NCBI GenBank assembly: GCA_902806275.1
Contig: CADCVY010000065.1
Coordinates: 1 to 53,930, forward strand
Reading direction: 5' to 3'
Length of the DNA stretch: 53,930 nt
DNA from: an uncultured Sphingomonas sp.
Lineage (GTDB): Bacteria > Pseudomonadota > Alphaproteobacteria > Sphingomonadales > Sphingomonadaceae
The translations under genes and the position numbers were made by a program. This document shows positions 45,162 through 53,930 of the stretch, one piece after another. Below the pieces are notes generated by a model. The model was given only the letters and a program-made list of their open reading frames with translations. It was not told where the DNA came from and ran no database searches. The first letter of the stretch is position 1. Each line of letters starts with the position of its first letter.

Positions 45162-47846
45162 ATGCGCAGATCACGATTCGTAAGGGCAATCCGGCCGAAA
45201 GAGGCCGAGAAAGCTTCGATCAAGGAAGCCTTGTGGTTCGATCTCCGCGCGGCGGAGACCACCGACGACGCCTCCTTGTCCGACTGGCGGGTGACCGGTC
45301 TCGAACATTTCGCGGTGCTGCTGGGCGTTACGCACCTGCTGATTACCGCCACCTGTCTGCTGCTGTCTTCGAGCCTGTTCTCAGGGGGCTGGCTGCAGAA
45401 TCCGCTAGTCCCCGCCGCTTTGGTCCTGGTCCTCGACGCAGGTGCCGCAGCGGCCTTGTTCATGCGCAACCGCGTCGATTTAGCGCCGCACACCATCGTG
45501 CGCGGCTTGTGCCTCTACCTCGTGGTCGGCGGCGTCCTGTGGACCTGGTTCGGCCACGCGGTTGCCGACGACGTGTTCCTGATCCCGATCGCCGCCGCGC
45601 CGATCGCCATGAGCGCCGGGATCGCGATGGGCGCGATCGTCACCATCAACGCGCCGCCGCTGGCGCTCACCAACGCCGTCGTGTCGGCGTTCGCCGCGAT
45701 CATGCTTGCAAGCTCCCCGCTCATCACCGTGGGCGTCGAGATCATCTCCATGGTGCTGGTCGCCTACAGCATCGCCGGGGCCCGCAGCTTCATCGCCACC
45801 GCACGCAAGCGGCTGCGCCTTGAAGCGCAGGCGCGCAAAGCGCAGCAATTCGTCGACGAATTCGAGAACAGCGGCCGCGGCTGGTTCTGGGAAACCGATT
45901 CGCTGGGCACCCTGTCCTACGTCTCGCAGCAATTGGCGGACGACTTCCATCAGCAGCCCGAAGAGTTGCTCGGCCGCAGCTTCACCGACCTGCTGTCCGT
46001 CGACAGCCAGGCCGCCGATTCGCTGGAGGAGCGCAAGACGCTCGGCTTCCACCTGTCCGCCCGCTTCCCCTTCTCGGATGTGGTGGTGCGCCCTGCCAGC
46101 AGCGAGGACGTGCACTGGTCGCTGTCCGGCAACCCAGTGTTCGACGAACGCGGCCGGTTTCTCGGCTTCCGCGGCATCGGCACCGACCTCACCGAGCAAC
46201 GGCGTTCCGAGCGCGAGATCTCGCGGCTGGCACGGTTCGACTCGCTAACCGCTCTGCCCAACCGCGCGATGATGCGTCAGACCCTCGAAGAGGCGCTGCG
46301 CAATGCCGCCCACCGGCAAAAGGGCTGCTCGCTGTTCCTGATCGACCTCGACCGGTTCAAGAACGTCAACGACACGCTTGGCCACCCGATTGGCGATGCG
46401 CTGCTGCGCGAAGTGGCGGTGCGCCTGAAGTCGGTGATGGGCAACCATGGCCAGGTCGGTCGCTTGGGCGGCGACGAGTTCCAGGCGGTGCTGCCCGGCT
46501 CGGTCGACATGGGCCTGCTGGAATCGCTCGCCCGAACGCTGATCGAGCAAGTCTCGCGACCCTACGTGATCGAAGGCAACAAGGTCACGATCGGCGCCTC
46601 GCTCGGCATCGCCATTGGCGACCCGGGCCGCACCGGCGCGGACGCGCTGGTGCGCAACGCCGATCTCGCGCTCTATGCGGCGAAGGCCGCCGGCCGCGGC
46701 AAGCACCGCTTCTACGAAGCATCGATGCACTCGGAAGCGGCCGAACGCCAGCTGCTCGAGAACGACCTGCGGCAGGCGGTCGAACGCGGCGAGCTCAGCG
46801 TCCATTACCAACCGATCGTCCGCGCCGCCGGCGAGGAAATCTCGGGCTTCGAGGCGCTGTGCCGCTGGCAGCACCCGACCCGCGGCGCGATCTCCCCGGC
46901 CAAGTTCATCCCGCTCGCCGAGGAAGCCGGCCTGATCGGCAAGATCGGCGAATGGGTGCTGAAGACGGCGCTGGAGGAGGCGACCCACTGGCCCGACCAC
47001 GTGCGCATGGCGGTCAACTTGTCGCCGCTGCAGTTCAACGACCCGAACACCGTAAACCGCATCGCGCAGCTGCTGCAGGAAACCGGCGTTCGGTCCGAGC
47101 GGCTCGAGCTGGAGATCACCGAAGGCGTGTTCCTTGCCGAGGGCGATACCACCGACGAGACTTTCGCCAAACTGAAGGACCTTGGCGTGCGCTTGGCGCT
47201 GGATGACTTCGGCACCGGCTACAGCTCGCTCGGCTATCTGAAGAAAGCGCCGTTCGACAAGATCAAGATCGACCAGAGCTTCGTCCGCGGCGCGTCTTGC
47301 AGCACCAACCGCAATGCGGCGATCATCCGCGCCATCGTAACGCTTGCCGAGACGCTCGGCATGGACACCTGCGCAGAGGGCGTGGAGACCCACGACGACC
47401 TGCAGCTAATCCGGGAGCTCGGCGTCAGCATGGTCCAGGGCTACATCTTCGGGCGCCCGGGTACCGCCGAGACCGCCCGTGCACTGGCCAATACCGTGAC
47501 CGTCGAAGCAGACGGGTATCAGTGCATCCGCGAACCGCGGCACCGGCTAATGCGGCGGGCGATCACGCGCCTGCACGACGAGTTGCTCGAGATCAAGCTG
47601 CGAAACATCTCGTCGCAGGGCGCCCTGGTTGACTGCCATGTCGCGGTCGCGCCCGGCACAGCGCTGACCATCGACATGGTCGGCATCGGGCCCGTGCGGG
47701 CCGTGGTGCGCTGGGCGCAGGCGGGCAAGTTCGGAGTTGAGTTCGCCGAAGCATTCGACCTCGGCCGGTTGGCGCCGAAAAAGGAGCGGGCGAACGACGT
47801 CACCATGCTCCGCCCCTGTTACATCGACCAGCGCAAGGCCGGCTGA
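45162..47846 (+). CDS. Membrane PAS-GGDEF-EAL protein with C-terminal PilZ-like domain
   Basis: N-terminal TM helices; PAS; RLGGDEFQAVLPG; SGFEALCRWQHP; LDDFGTGYSSLGYLKKAPFDKIKID; C-terminal RLMRRAITRLHDELLEIKLRNISSQGALVDC. Confidence 0.95.
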   Translation: MRRSRFVRAIRPKEAEKASIKEALWFDLRAAETTDDASLSDWRVTGLEHFAVLLGVTHLLITATCLLLSSSLFSGGWLQNPLVPAALVLVLDAGAAAALFMRNRVDLAPHTIVRGLCLYLVVGGVLWTWFGHAVADDVFLIPIAAAPIAMSAGIAMGAIVTINAPPLALTNAVVSAFAAIMLASSPLITVGVEIISMVLVAYSIAGARSFIATARKRLRLEAQARKAQQFVDEFENSGRGWFWETDSLGTLSYVSQQLADDFHQQPEELLGRSFTDLLSVDSQAADSLEERKTLGFHLSARFPFSDVVVRPASSEDVHWSLSGNPVFDERGRFLGFRGIGTDLTEQRRSEREISRLARFDSLTALPNRAMMRQTLEEALRNAAHRQKGCSLFLIDLDRFKNVNDTLGHPIGDALLREVAVRLKSVMGNHGQVGRLGGDEFQAVLPGSVDMGLLESLARTLIEQVSRPYVIEGNKVTIGASLGIAIGDPGRTGADALVRNADLALYAAKAAGRGKHRFYEASMHSEAAERQLLENDLRQAVERGELSVHYQPIVRAAGEEISGFEALCRWQHPTRGAISPAKFIPLAEEAGLIGKIGEWVLKTALEEATHWPDHVRMAVNLSPLQFNDPNTVNRIAQLLQETGVRSERLELEITEGVFLAEGDTTDETFAKLKDLGVRLALDDFGTGYSSLGYLKKAPFDKIKIDQSFVRGASCSTNRNAAIIRAIVTLAETLGMDTCAEGVETHDDLQLIRELGVSMVQGYIFGRPGTAETARALANTVTVEADGYQCIREPRHRLMRRAITRLHDELLEIKLRNISSQGALVDCHVAVAPGTALTIDMVGIGPVRAVVRWAQAGKFGVEFAEAFDLGRLAPKKERANDVTMLRPCYIDQRKAG

Positions 47847-47847
47847 C

Positions 47848-49179
47848 CTACCGGCTTGCGACCCGCACCGCGGCGCGGTCCTTGCCATAGAAGTCGTCGA
47901 AATAGACAATCGACGACCCGCTCGGCACCGCGGTCAGATAGGTCAGATAAACCGGCACCGGCTGCGGCAGGGCGACCCTCTGTTCGGGCCTGGCGCCCTT
48001 CGGCCTGAGCGACTGCCCGAACAGCCAGCGGGCGAAGCGCGGCGCGTCTTCGAGCCGGACGCAGCCGGCGCTCTGCAGCCGCCCGGCTTCCTCGATCTTC
48101 TCCCTGACAGGAGTGTCGTGGAGCCAGATGCCTTGATTGTTGGGGAACATGAACTTCATCTCGCCCATTGAGTTGGCGGGGCCGGGGCGCTGGCGCAGGC
48201 GGATCTGGGTGCGGCCAGCGGCCACTGACTTCCAGTCGACTGACGAGGCAGGCAGCACCCGGGCGTTCTCCGACCAGTCGGACATCACCTCGTAGCCTTT
48301 TTCCTTGAGGTAAGCGGGCCCGCGCTTGAGCACATTGGGCGCGAGGTTCTTCGCGGTTACGTCGGGCGGCGAGTTCCAATAGGGATTGAGCACGGCAAAG
48401 CGGATGAAGGCGTTCATCATCGGCGTTTGCGCTACCGGGTCGGGGCGGCCGGCGACCACCCGCATCGAGTCCACCACCTGGCCGTTCTCGTACATGTACA
48501 GGCGGGCCGCGGGGGCATTGACGATTGCGTACTTGCCCTGTCCCGAGGGCAGGGCCCGGGCACGTTCGAGGTTGATGGCGAGCAGCCGGCGCTCGGCCTC
48601 GCTGCGGTACATGCGGCTGGCAAGCGCCTGGCGAAGCTTGGCGTAGATCGGGTTCATCCACCCCATCTCCTGGACATACTGGCCGGTCGAGGGAGCGGAC
48701 GCAGCCGCGGTCAGGATGCCGTGCACTGAGGGTGGGGCGGGCTTCAGCTCAGGATCGACGTAGACGATGCCCACGCGGGGGTCGCGCTTGAGGTCGCGCA
48801 CGTAAGTCACAAGGGCCTGGCTGAGCATCATGTCGGCCCGCTGCACCGACCCTGGGTCGCGCCGCTGCATAGCGTTCTGCACTGCGCGCTGAAGACCGCG
48901 GACATTGTACCGGCGGGGGTCGAGATTGTCGGCCTGGGCCGTGCCGAGTTGCTGGATTAGCTGCTGCACGGCGTTGCCCGACCGCGGCGAGAACCACAGG
49001 GAGGCGCCGCCGCGAGCCCGATAAAAGGCGGCAACCTCGCCAGCCTCGGCGGATTTCCGCGCGGCGAAAGCGGGTGTCACAGGCATTGACAGCGGAGCGG
49101 CAACTGCCAGCGCCGCGGCGACCGTGCCGATACCACCCAAAGAGATCAGCGGTCGGGTGCCGCGCGCGAACTTGCCCAT
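47848..49179 (-). CDS. L,D-transpeptidase family protein (YcbB-like)
   Basis: Signal peptide; AFYRARGGASLWFSPRSGNAVQQLI; AIVNAPAARLYMYENGQVVDSMRVVAGRPDPVAQTP; WLHDTPVREKIEEAGRLQSAGCVRLEDA. Confidence 0.92.
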   Translation of the reverse strand: MGKFARGTRPLISLGGIGTVAAALAVAAPLSMPVTPAFAARKSAEAGEVAAFYRARGGASLWFSPRSGNAVQQLIQQLGTAQADNLDPRRYNVRGLQRAVQNAMQRRDPGSVQRADMMLSQALVTYVRDLKRDPRVGIVYVDPELKPAPPSVHGILTAAASAPSTGQYVQEMGWMNPIYAKLRQALASRMYRSEAERRLLAINLERARALPSGQGKYAIVNAPAARLYMYENGQVVDSMRVVAGRPDPVAQTPMMNAFIRFAVLNPYWNSPPDVTAKNLAPNVLKRGPAYLKEKGYEVMSDWSENARVLPASSVDWKSVAAGRTQIRLRQRPGPANSMGEMKFMFPNNQGIWLHDTPVREKIEEAGRLQSAGCVRLEDAPRFARWLFGQSLRPKGARPEQRVALPQPVPVYLTYLTAVPSGSSIVYFDDFYGKDRAAVRVASR

Positions 49180-49323
49180 GTTTTGCAATTCTCCAGTTGA
49201 TCCGCTCACCGCCGACGCGGCGCTTATTACAGCGGCAAACGACACGGCTAGTCCAGCACTTCTGAACGAAAGCCGAACTTGTGGACAAGAACGCCGACAT
49301 TTCAATGCGTTGCCCGCATGAAA

Positions 49324-49350
49324 GAAGCGCCGGCACGGCGCCGGCGCTTC
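49324..49350 (-). terminator. Hairpin terminator
   Basis: Minus strand GAAGCGCCGG-cgccgtg-CCGGCGCTTC followed by TTTC. Confidence 0.65.
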
Positions 49351-49370
49351 CTCGTTCGCAGTGGTGATCG

Positions 49371-49937
49371 TTAGCTGCGGTTGATGTCGATGTCGCGCAC
49401 GTAGCCGCGATAGTCGACGCTGCAGCTGAACGAAATGTCGGGCTGGTAAGCATAGCCGGCCGCGCCATAAGCGCCGACGCCATAGGCACCATAGCCGGCG
49501 CTGCGGCCGCTACTGGCAAGGCCGCGCACGCGCACGCTGTTCTGGCGCGGGACGACGTTGATGATGCTGACGACCCGCGGCTGGTTGGTCGGCACGCCAA
49601 GCAGCGAGGCGACCACGCTCGTCAGGCCCTGGCGGCTTTGCAGACGCTGCTGCACCGCGGCCGAACAACGCTGCGCGGCGATCTGCGTGCTGGCGTTGTT
49701 GTACGCGTAGGCGTTGTAGCCGTTGCTGGCGTACGGGTACGCATATGGCTGCTGGTGCGCGTAGGGTTGCTGATATGCGTAGGGCTGCTGATAGGCATAC
49801 GGATTGGCCGCGTAGGGGTTCGCGACATACGGATTGTTGTAGGACTGCGTGTAGCCCCACTGCGCGCTGGCGGGGGCGGCAGCGGCAAGCGCCGCAAGAC
49901 CGGCCGTACCGGCGAGGATTTTCGACTTGATGCTCAT
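49371..49937 (-). CDS. Secreted hypothetical protein with Tyr/Pro/Gln tandem repeats
   Basis: Signal peptide then NPYVANPYAANPYAYQQPYAYQQPYAHQQPYAYPYA; conserved-looking C-terminal region. Confidence 0.8.
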   Translation of the reverse strand: MSIKSKILAGTAGLAALAAAAPASAQWGYTQSYNNPYVANPYAANPYAYQQPYAYQQPYAHQQPYAYPYASNGYNAYAYNNASTQIAAQRCSAAVQQRLQSRQGLTSVVASLLGVPTNQPRVVSIINVVPRQNSVRVRGLASSGRSAGYGAYGVGAYGAAGYAYQPDISFSCSVDYRGYVRDIDINRS

Positions 49938-50114
49938 TACTCGTGCTCCTTTCAGGCTTCGTGAGCCTTCGGGTGCTTAAACGAACGGTTGTTTGCTTAT
50001 GGGGGCGCAACTCATCCCGCGGCAGTGGCAACCCGCCGCTCGTCAATGAATAGCCGGTGAACTGTTGCCGTGTATTCACCGAAATCGAGAACTTACACGC
50101 GCAAACGGATTAGC

Positions 50115-51908
50115 TCAGAACACTTCGGCAGGCAGCGCCATGACGGTTTCGGCGCCCGCCTCGATCTTGCGCCGCAGTGACGAAGACTGCGGCAATTCGC
50201 GTTGAGCGTAGAAGCGGGCGGTTGTTAGCTTGGCGTCATAGTAGGCACTGTCGCCGCTCTCCCCGGCAGCGCGCCGCGCGGCAGCGGCGATCTTCAGCCA
50301 CATCCAGCCGAGGCTGACCAAACCCATCAGGTCCATGTAGGCGTAGGCGCCCGCGCCCGCATTGTCGGGGTCTGCCATGCCGTTCTGCGCCAGCCACATG
50401 GTCGCGGCCTGAAGGTCGCCGAGCGCCGGCTCGAGCGCGGCGGCAATCCCGGCCGGATCGCCTGCCTGCCTGGCTTCGGCGATGTCGCGGCCGAGCAGCT
50501 TGAACAGGGCGCGCACACCCCGGCCGCCGTCCTTGGGCAGCTTGCGGCCGACCAGGTCCATCGCCTGGATGCCGTTGGTGCCCTCGTAGATCTGGGTGAT
50601 GCGGGCATCGCGCACGAACTGCTCCATGCCCCATTCGCGGATGTAGCCGTGGCCGCCGAACACCTGCTGCGCCTGCACCGCCGTTTCGAAGCCCTTGTCG
50701 GTAAGGTAGCCCTTGATGACGGGGGTGATCAGCCCGAGCAGATCGTCGGCCGTCTGCCGCTCCGCCTCGTCCTGCGAGCGGCGCATCAGGTCGACCTGCA
50801 GCGCGCCCCACAGGACCAGCGCCCGGCCCGACTCGTTGTAGGCCCGCGCTTCCATCAGCATCCGGCGGACGTCGGGGTGAACCAATAGCGTATCGGCGGA
50901 GGCGCCTTCGTCGCGTGCGTGGCGATTGAGCGCGCGGCCCTGACGCCGGTCCTTCGCGTAGGCGGCGGCGTTCTGATAGGCGACCTCCCCTTGCGCCAGC
51001 CCCTGCAGGCCAACGCCGAGCCGCGCCGCGTTCATCATGATGAACATGGCGGCCAGGCCCTTCTCCGGCTCCCCGACCAGCCAGCCCTTTGCCCCGTCAT
51101 AGTTCATCACGCAGGTCGCGTTGCCGTGGATGCCCATCTTCTTTTCGAGCGCGCCGCACGCGACGCCGTTGCGCTCGCCCAGGCTGCCGTCGTCGTTGAC
51201 CAGGAACTTGGGCACCACGAACAGCGAAATGCCTTTGACGTTGTCCGGCGAACCAGGGATCTTGGCTAGCACCAGGTGGATGATGTTCTCGGCCAAGTCG
51301 TGCTCGCCGGACGAGATGAAGATCTTGGTGCCGGTCAGGGCATAGCTGCCGTCCCCGTTCGGCTCGGCCTTGGTGTTCAGCAGCCCCAAGTCGGTGCCGC
51401 AATGCGGCTCGGTCAAGTTCATGGTCCCGGTCCAGCGGCCGCTGACCATGTTCGGCACGAAGGTCTGCTTCAGCTCGTCGCTGCCCTTGATCAGCAAGGA
51501 GGCGATCGCGCCTGAGGTCAGCCCTTGGTACATCTCGAAGCTGTGGTTGGCCGACAGGATATATTCGGTGACCGCGGTGCCGACGACCTGCGGCAGCCCC
51601 TGGCCGCCGAACTCCTCCGGGGCGGTCAGCGTCGGCCAGCCGGCCTCGACGAATTGCTGGTAGGCCTGCTTGAAGCCCGGCGGGGTTTCGACCGAGCCGT
51701 CGTCGCGGCGCTTGCAGCCATGCTCGTCGCCCACCCGATTGAGCGGCTGCAGCACTTCGGCGGCAAAGCGGCCCGCCTCCTCCAGTATCGCTTCGACCAG
51801 GTCGGGGGTCGCGTGGGCGAAGCCGGGCAGGTTCGAATAGCGGCCGATGTCGAGCACATCGTTAAGGACGAACAGGCTGTCGCGGACCGGCGCGGTATAG
51901 GTGGGCAT
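50115..51908 (-). CDS. Acyl-CoA dehydrogenase with C-terminal domain
   Basis: [101 protein letters not shown]. Confidence 0.95.
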   Translation of the reverse strand: MPTYTAPVRDSLFVLNDVLDIGRYSNLPGFAHATPDLVEAILEEAGRFAAEVLQPLNRVGDEHGCKRRDDGSVETPPGFKQAYQQFVEAGWPTLTAPEEFGGQGLPQVVGTAVTEYILSANHSFEMYQGLTSGAIASLLIKGSDELKQTFVPNMVSGRWTGTMNLTEPHCGTDLGLLNTKAEPNGDGSYALTGTKIFISSGEHDLAENIIHLVLAKIPGSPDNVKGISLFVVPKFLVNDDGSLGERNGVACGALEKKMGIHGNATCVMNYDGAKGWLVGEPEKGLAAMFIMMNAARLGVGLQGLAQGEVAYQNAAAYAKDRRQGRALNRHARDEGASADTLLVHPDVRRMLMEARAYNESGRALVLWGALQVDLMRRSQDEAERQTADDLLGLITPVIKGYLTDKGFETAVQAQQVFGGHGYIREWGMEQFVRDARITQIYEGTNGIQAMDLVGRKLPKDGGRGVRALFKLLGRDIAEARQAGDPAGIAAALEPALGDLQAATMWLAQNGMADPDNAGAGAYAYMDLMGLVSLGWMWLKIAAAARRAAGESGDSAYYDAKLTTARFYAQRELPQSSSLRRKIEAGAETVMALPAEVF

Positions 51909-52114
51909 CTAGCTTACCTCCATGTCAGTTGCGATTCCTATTGCCGGGTCGGACGGGCGTCCAGCGGCTCGGCAAGTGCTGTGCGACGGACCATCGTTGG
52001 CGCAGGCGCTCCAAGATTTCACGCCCAATTCAGGTTAGGGGCGACAAAGGGGCAGCGCGCGCCTATATGGCGGGCCTAATCAGCACGCGCGGGAACCCAG
52101 GGGATACAGCTGAA

Positions 52115-53578
52115 ATGCTGACGACCAATCCGTTCGACCCATATGATTTTGATGGGGACAAGCTGCGCGAAGAGTGCGGCGTGTTCGGCATCTGGGGCGC
52201 CGACAATGCGGCGAGCTTTTCCGCGCTTGGACTGCACGCGCTGCAGCATCGGGGCCAGGAGGCTGCCGGCATCACGTCGTTCGACGGCCGCCACTTCCAC
52301 TCGCACCGCGCCATGGGCCATGTCGCCGGCAACTTTGACCGCGACGACGTCATGCGGCGCATGCCGGGCCGCGCCTCGATCGGCCACGTGCGCTATTCCA
52401 CCACTGGCGAAACTGCGCTGCGCAACGTCCAGCCCTTGTTCGCGGAAATGGCCGAGGGCGGCTTTGCCGTCGCCCACAACGGCAACCTGTCGAACGCCAT
52501 GAAGCTGCGCCGGACGCTGAACCGCCGCGGGTCCATCTTCCAGTCGACCAGCGATACCGAGGTGATCATCCACCTCGTCGCGACTTCCAGCTTCACCAAC
52601 AATCTCGAGCGGCTGACCGACGCGCTCAAGCAGGTCGAGGGCGCCTATTCGCTGCTTGTCCTGACCCAGGACGGCCTAGTCGCCTGCCGCGATCCGCTCG
52701 GCATCCGGCCCTTGGTCATGGGCAAGCTCGGGGAGGCGACGATCTTCGCCTCCGAGACGGTGGCGCTCGACGTGATCGGCGCTAGTTACCTGCGCGACGT
52801 CGAGCCGGGCGAACTGGTGCTGGTCAGCGACAGCGGCATCCGCTCCTTCCGCCCGTTCGGCAACATCGCGCCGCGCCCGTGCATCTTCGAGCATGTCTAC
52901 TTCTCGCGCCCCGACAGCATCGCCGAAGGCCAATCGGTCTACGAAGTTCGCAAGAACATCGGCGCCGAACTGTCGCACGAAGCCCCGGTCAACGCCGACT
53001 ATGTCGTGCCGGTGCCGGACAGCGGTGTTCCGGCCGCGCTTGGCTTCAGCCAGGCTTCGGGCATTCCGTTCGAGCTCGGCATCATCCGCTCGCACTATGT
53101 CGGACGCACCTTCATCCAGCCGAGCCAGGAAGTTCGCCACCTCGGCGTCAAACTCAAGCACAACGCCAATTCCGCGCTGGTGCGCGGCAAGCGCATCGTG
53201 CTGGTCGACGACAGCATCGTGCGCGGCACGACCTCGGTAAAGCTGGTGCAGATGATGCGCGACGCCGGCGCCCGCGAAGTGCACATGCGGATCGCCTCGC
53301 CGCCGACCACCCACAGCTGCTTTTACGGGGTCGACACGCCGGAGCGCGCCAAGCTGCTCGCCGCCCAGATGAGCGTCGCCGGCATGGCCGACTACATCAA
53401 CGCCGACAGCCTCGCCTTTATCTCGATTGAGGGCCTCTACCGCGCGCTCGGCCAGGAACGGAACAACGGCCAGCCGCAGCGCTGCGACGCCTGCTTCACC
53501 GGGCAATATCCGACCACGCTGACGGATTTGGTCGAGAAGGACGGCGGTCCACCCCTGGCCCTGGTCGCCAGCCGCTAG
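52115..53578 (+). CDS. purF: Amidophosphoribosyltransferase
   Basis: EECGVFGIWGADNAASFSALGLHALQHRGQEAAGI; HVRYSTTGE; VPVPDSGVPAALGFS; IVLVDDSIVRGTTSVKLVQMMRDAGA. Confidence 0.96.
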   Translation: MLTTNPFDPYDFDGDKLREECGVFGIWGADNAASFSALGLHALQHRGQEAAGITSFDGRHFHSHRAMGHVAGNFDRDDVMRRMPGRASIGHVRYSTTGETALRNVQPLFAEMAEGGFAVAHNGNLSNAMKLRRTLNRRGSIFQSTSDTEVIIHLVATSSFTNNLERLTDALKQVEGAYSLLVLTQDGLVACRDPLGIRPLVMGKLGEATIFASETVALDVIGASYLRDVEPGELVLVSDSGIRSFRPFGNIAPRPCIFEHVYFSRPDSIAEGQSVYEVRKNIGAELSHEAPVNADYVVPVPDSGVPAALGFSQASGIPFELGIIRSHYVGRTFIQPSQEVRHLGVKLKHNANSALVRGKRIVLVDDSIVRGTTSVKLVQMMRDAGAREVHMRIASPPTTHSCFYGVDTPERAKLLAAQMSVAGMADYINADSLAFISIEGLYRALGQERNNGQPQRCDACFTGQYPTTLTDLVEKDGGPPLALVASR

Positions 53579-53583
53579 CTCGC

Positions 53584-53661
53584 CGTGCTCCTGCGAAGGC
53601 AGGAGCCCAGTGCCTTTGTTCCGCCCCCTAAGAAAAGTAGACCCCTGCCTGCGCAGGGGTA
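53584..53661. repeat. Pair of REP-like palindromes
   Basis: GCTCCTGCGAAGGCAGGAGC and TACCCCTGC(GCAGG)CAGGGGT-type element (acccctgcctgcgcaggggt), about 35 bp apart, between purF and the SDR gene. Confidence 0.65.
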
Positions 53662-53671
53662 CTAGGACGTG

Positions 53672-53930
53672 ATGACCGAAACTTTTCCACCTCTCGCTGG
53701 CAAGATCGCCCTCGTCACTGGGGCCAGCCGCGGCATTGGCGCCGCGACGGCCGAGGCGCTGGCCGGCGCCGGCGCGCACGTGATCCTGGTGGCGCGGACG
53801 GCAAGCGCGTTGGAGGCGGTCGAGGAGCGCATCCATGCTGCGGGCGGCAGCGCCACGATCGCGCCGCTCGATCTCACCGAGGGCGCGTCCATCGGCAAGC
53901 TGGCCTCCGCGGCAGCCGAGCGGTGGCAGA
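53672..53930 (+). CDS. SDR family oxidoreductase (3' end truncated by window edge)
   Basis: MTETFPPLAGKIALVTGASRGIGAATAEALAGAGAHVILVARTASALEAVEERI. Confidence 0.9.
   Translation, partial: MTETFPPLAGKIALVTGASRGIGAATAEALAGAGAHVILVARTASALEAVEERIHAAGGSATIAPLDLTEGASIGKLASAAAERWQ

Noticed and set aside
46245-47393. 382-aa minus-strand ORF
   Set aside because: Antisense to the GGDEF-EAL gene.
52676-53836. 386-aa minus-strand ORF
   Set aside because: Antisense to purF and the SDR start; runs across the repeat-containing intergenic gap.
1-53930. CRISPR arrays, prophage, transposases, toxin-antitoxin or restriction systems
   Set aside because: No regularly spaced direct repeats and no recognisable proteins of these classes in the translations.

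Overview
High-GC alphaproteobacterial chromosomal window that looks like Sphingomonas or a related sphingomonad, judged from gene content, repeat style and the tmRNA tag; this was not confirmed by a search. Most of it is ordinary, densely packed housekeeping: nadC, an M3 peptidase, a LemA/TPM/NUDIX cluster, an amidohydrolase, a Mur ligase and LD-carboxypeptidase, a LytS/LytTR two-component pair, folE, a carbon-nitrogen hydrolase with grxC, M48 protease, accA, xerD, aroK, a radA-cvpA-cysS-NifU-like-Kef operon, transporters, cysK, a PAS-GGDEF-EAL-PilZ protein, an L,D-transpeptidase, an acyl-CoA dehydrogenase and purF. Features absent from the ORF track: a circularly permuted two-piece tmRNA (tag ANDNEALAIAA), a tRNA-Arg(CCT), an edge-truncated nitronate monooxygenase-like gene with a TTG start, and two small ORFs (56 and 44 aa). 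Best leads: (1) a coupled two-gene cassette pairing a small protein with two HxT motifs (2H-phosphoesterase-like) with a HAD phosphatase, possibly nucleotide or RNA end processing; (2) a perfect 11-bp inverted repeat that would bury the ribosome-binding site of the c-di-GMP gene; (3) a similar 11-bp hairpin in the urcA leader; (4) an EcfG-like GGAAC-N16-CGTT promoter before a 75-aa protein; (5) a comF with two apparent frameshifts; (6) a low-GC 3' end of cysS suggesting mosaicism. I found no CRISPR array, prophage, transposase or recognisable defence island. All family calls are from reading the translations; no database search was run.
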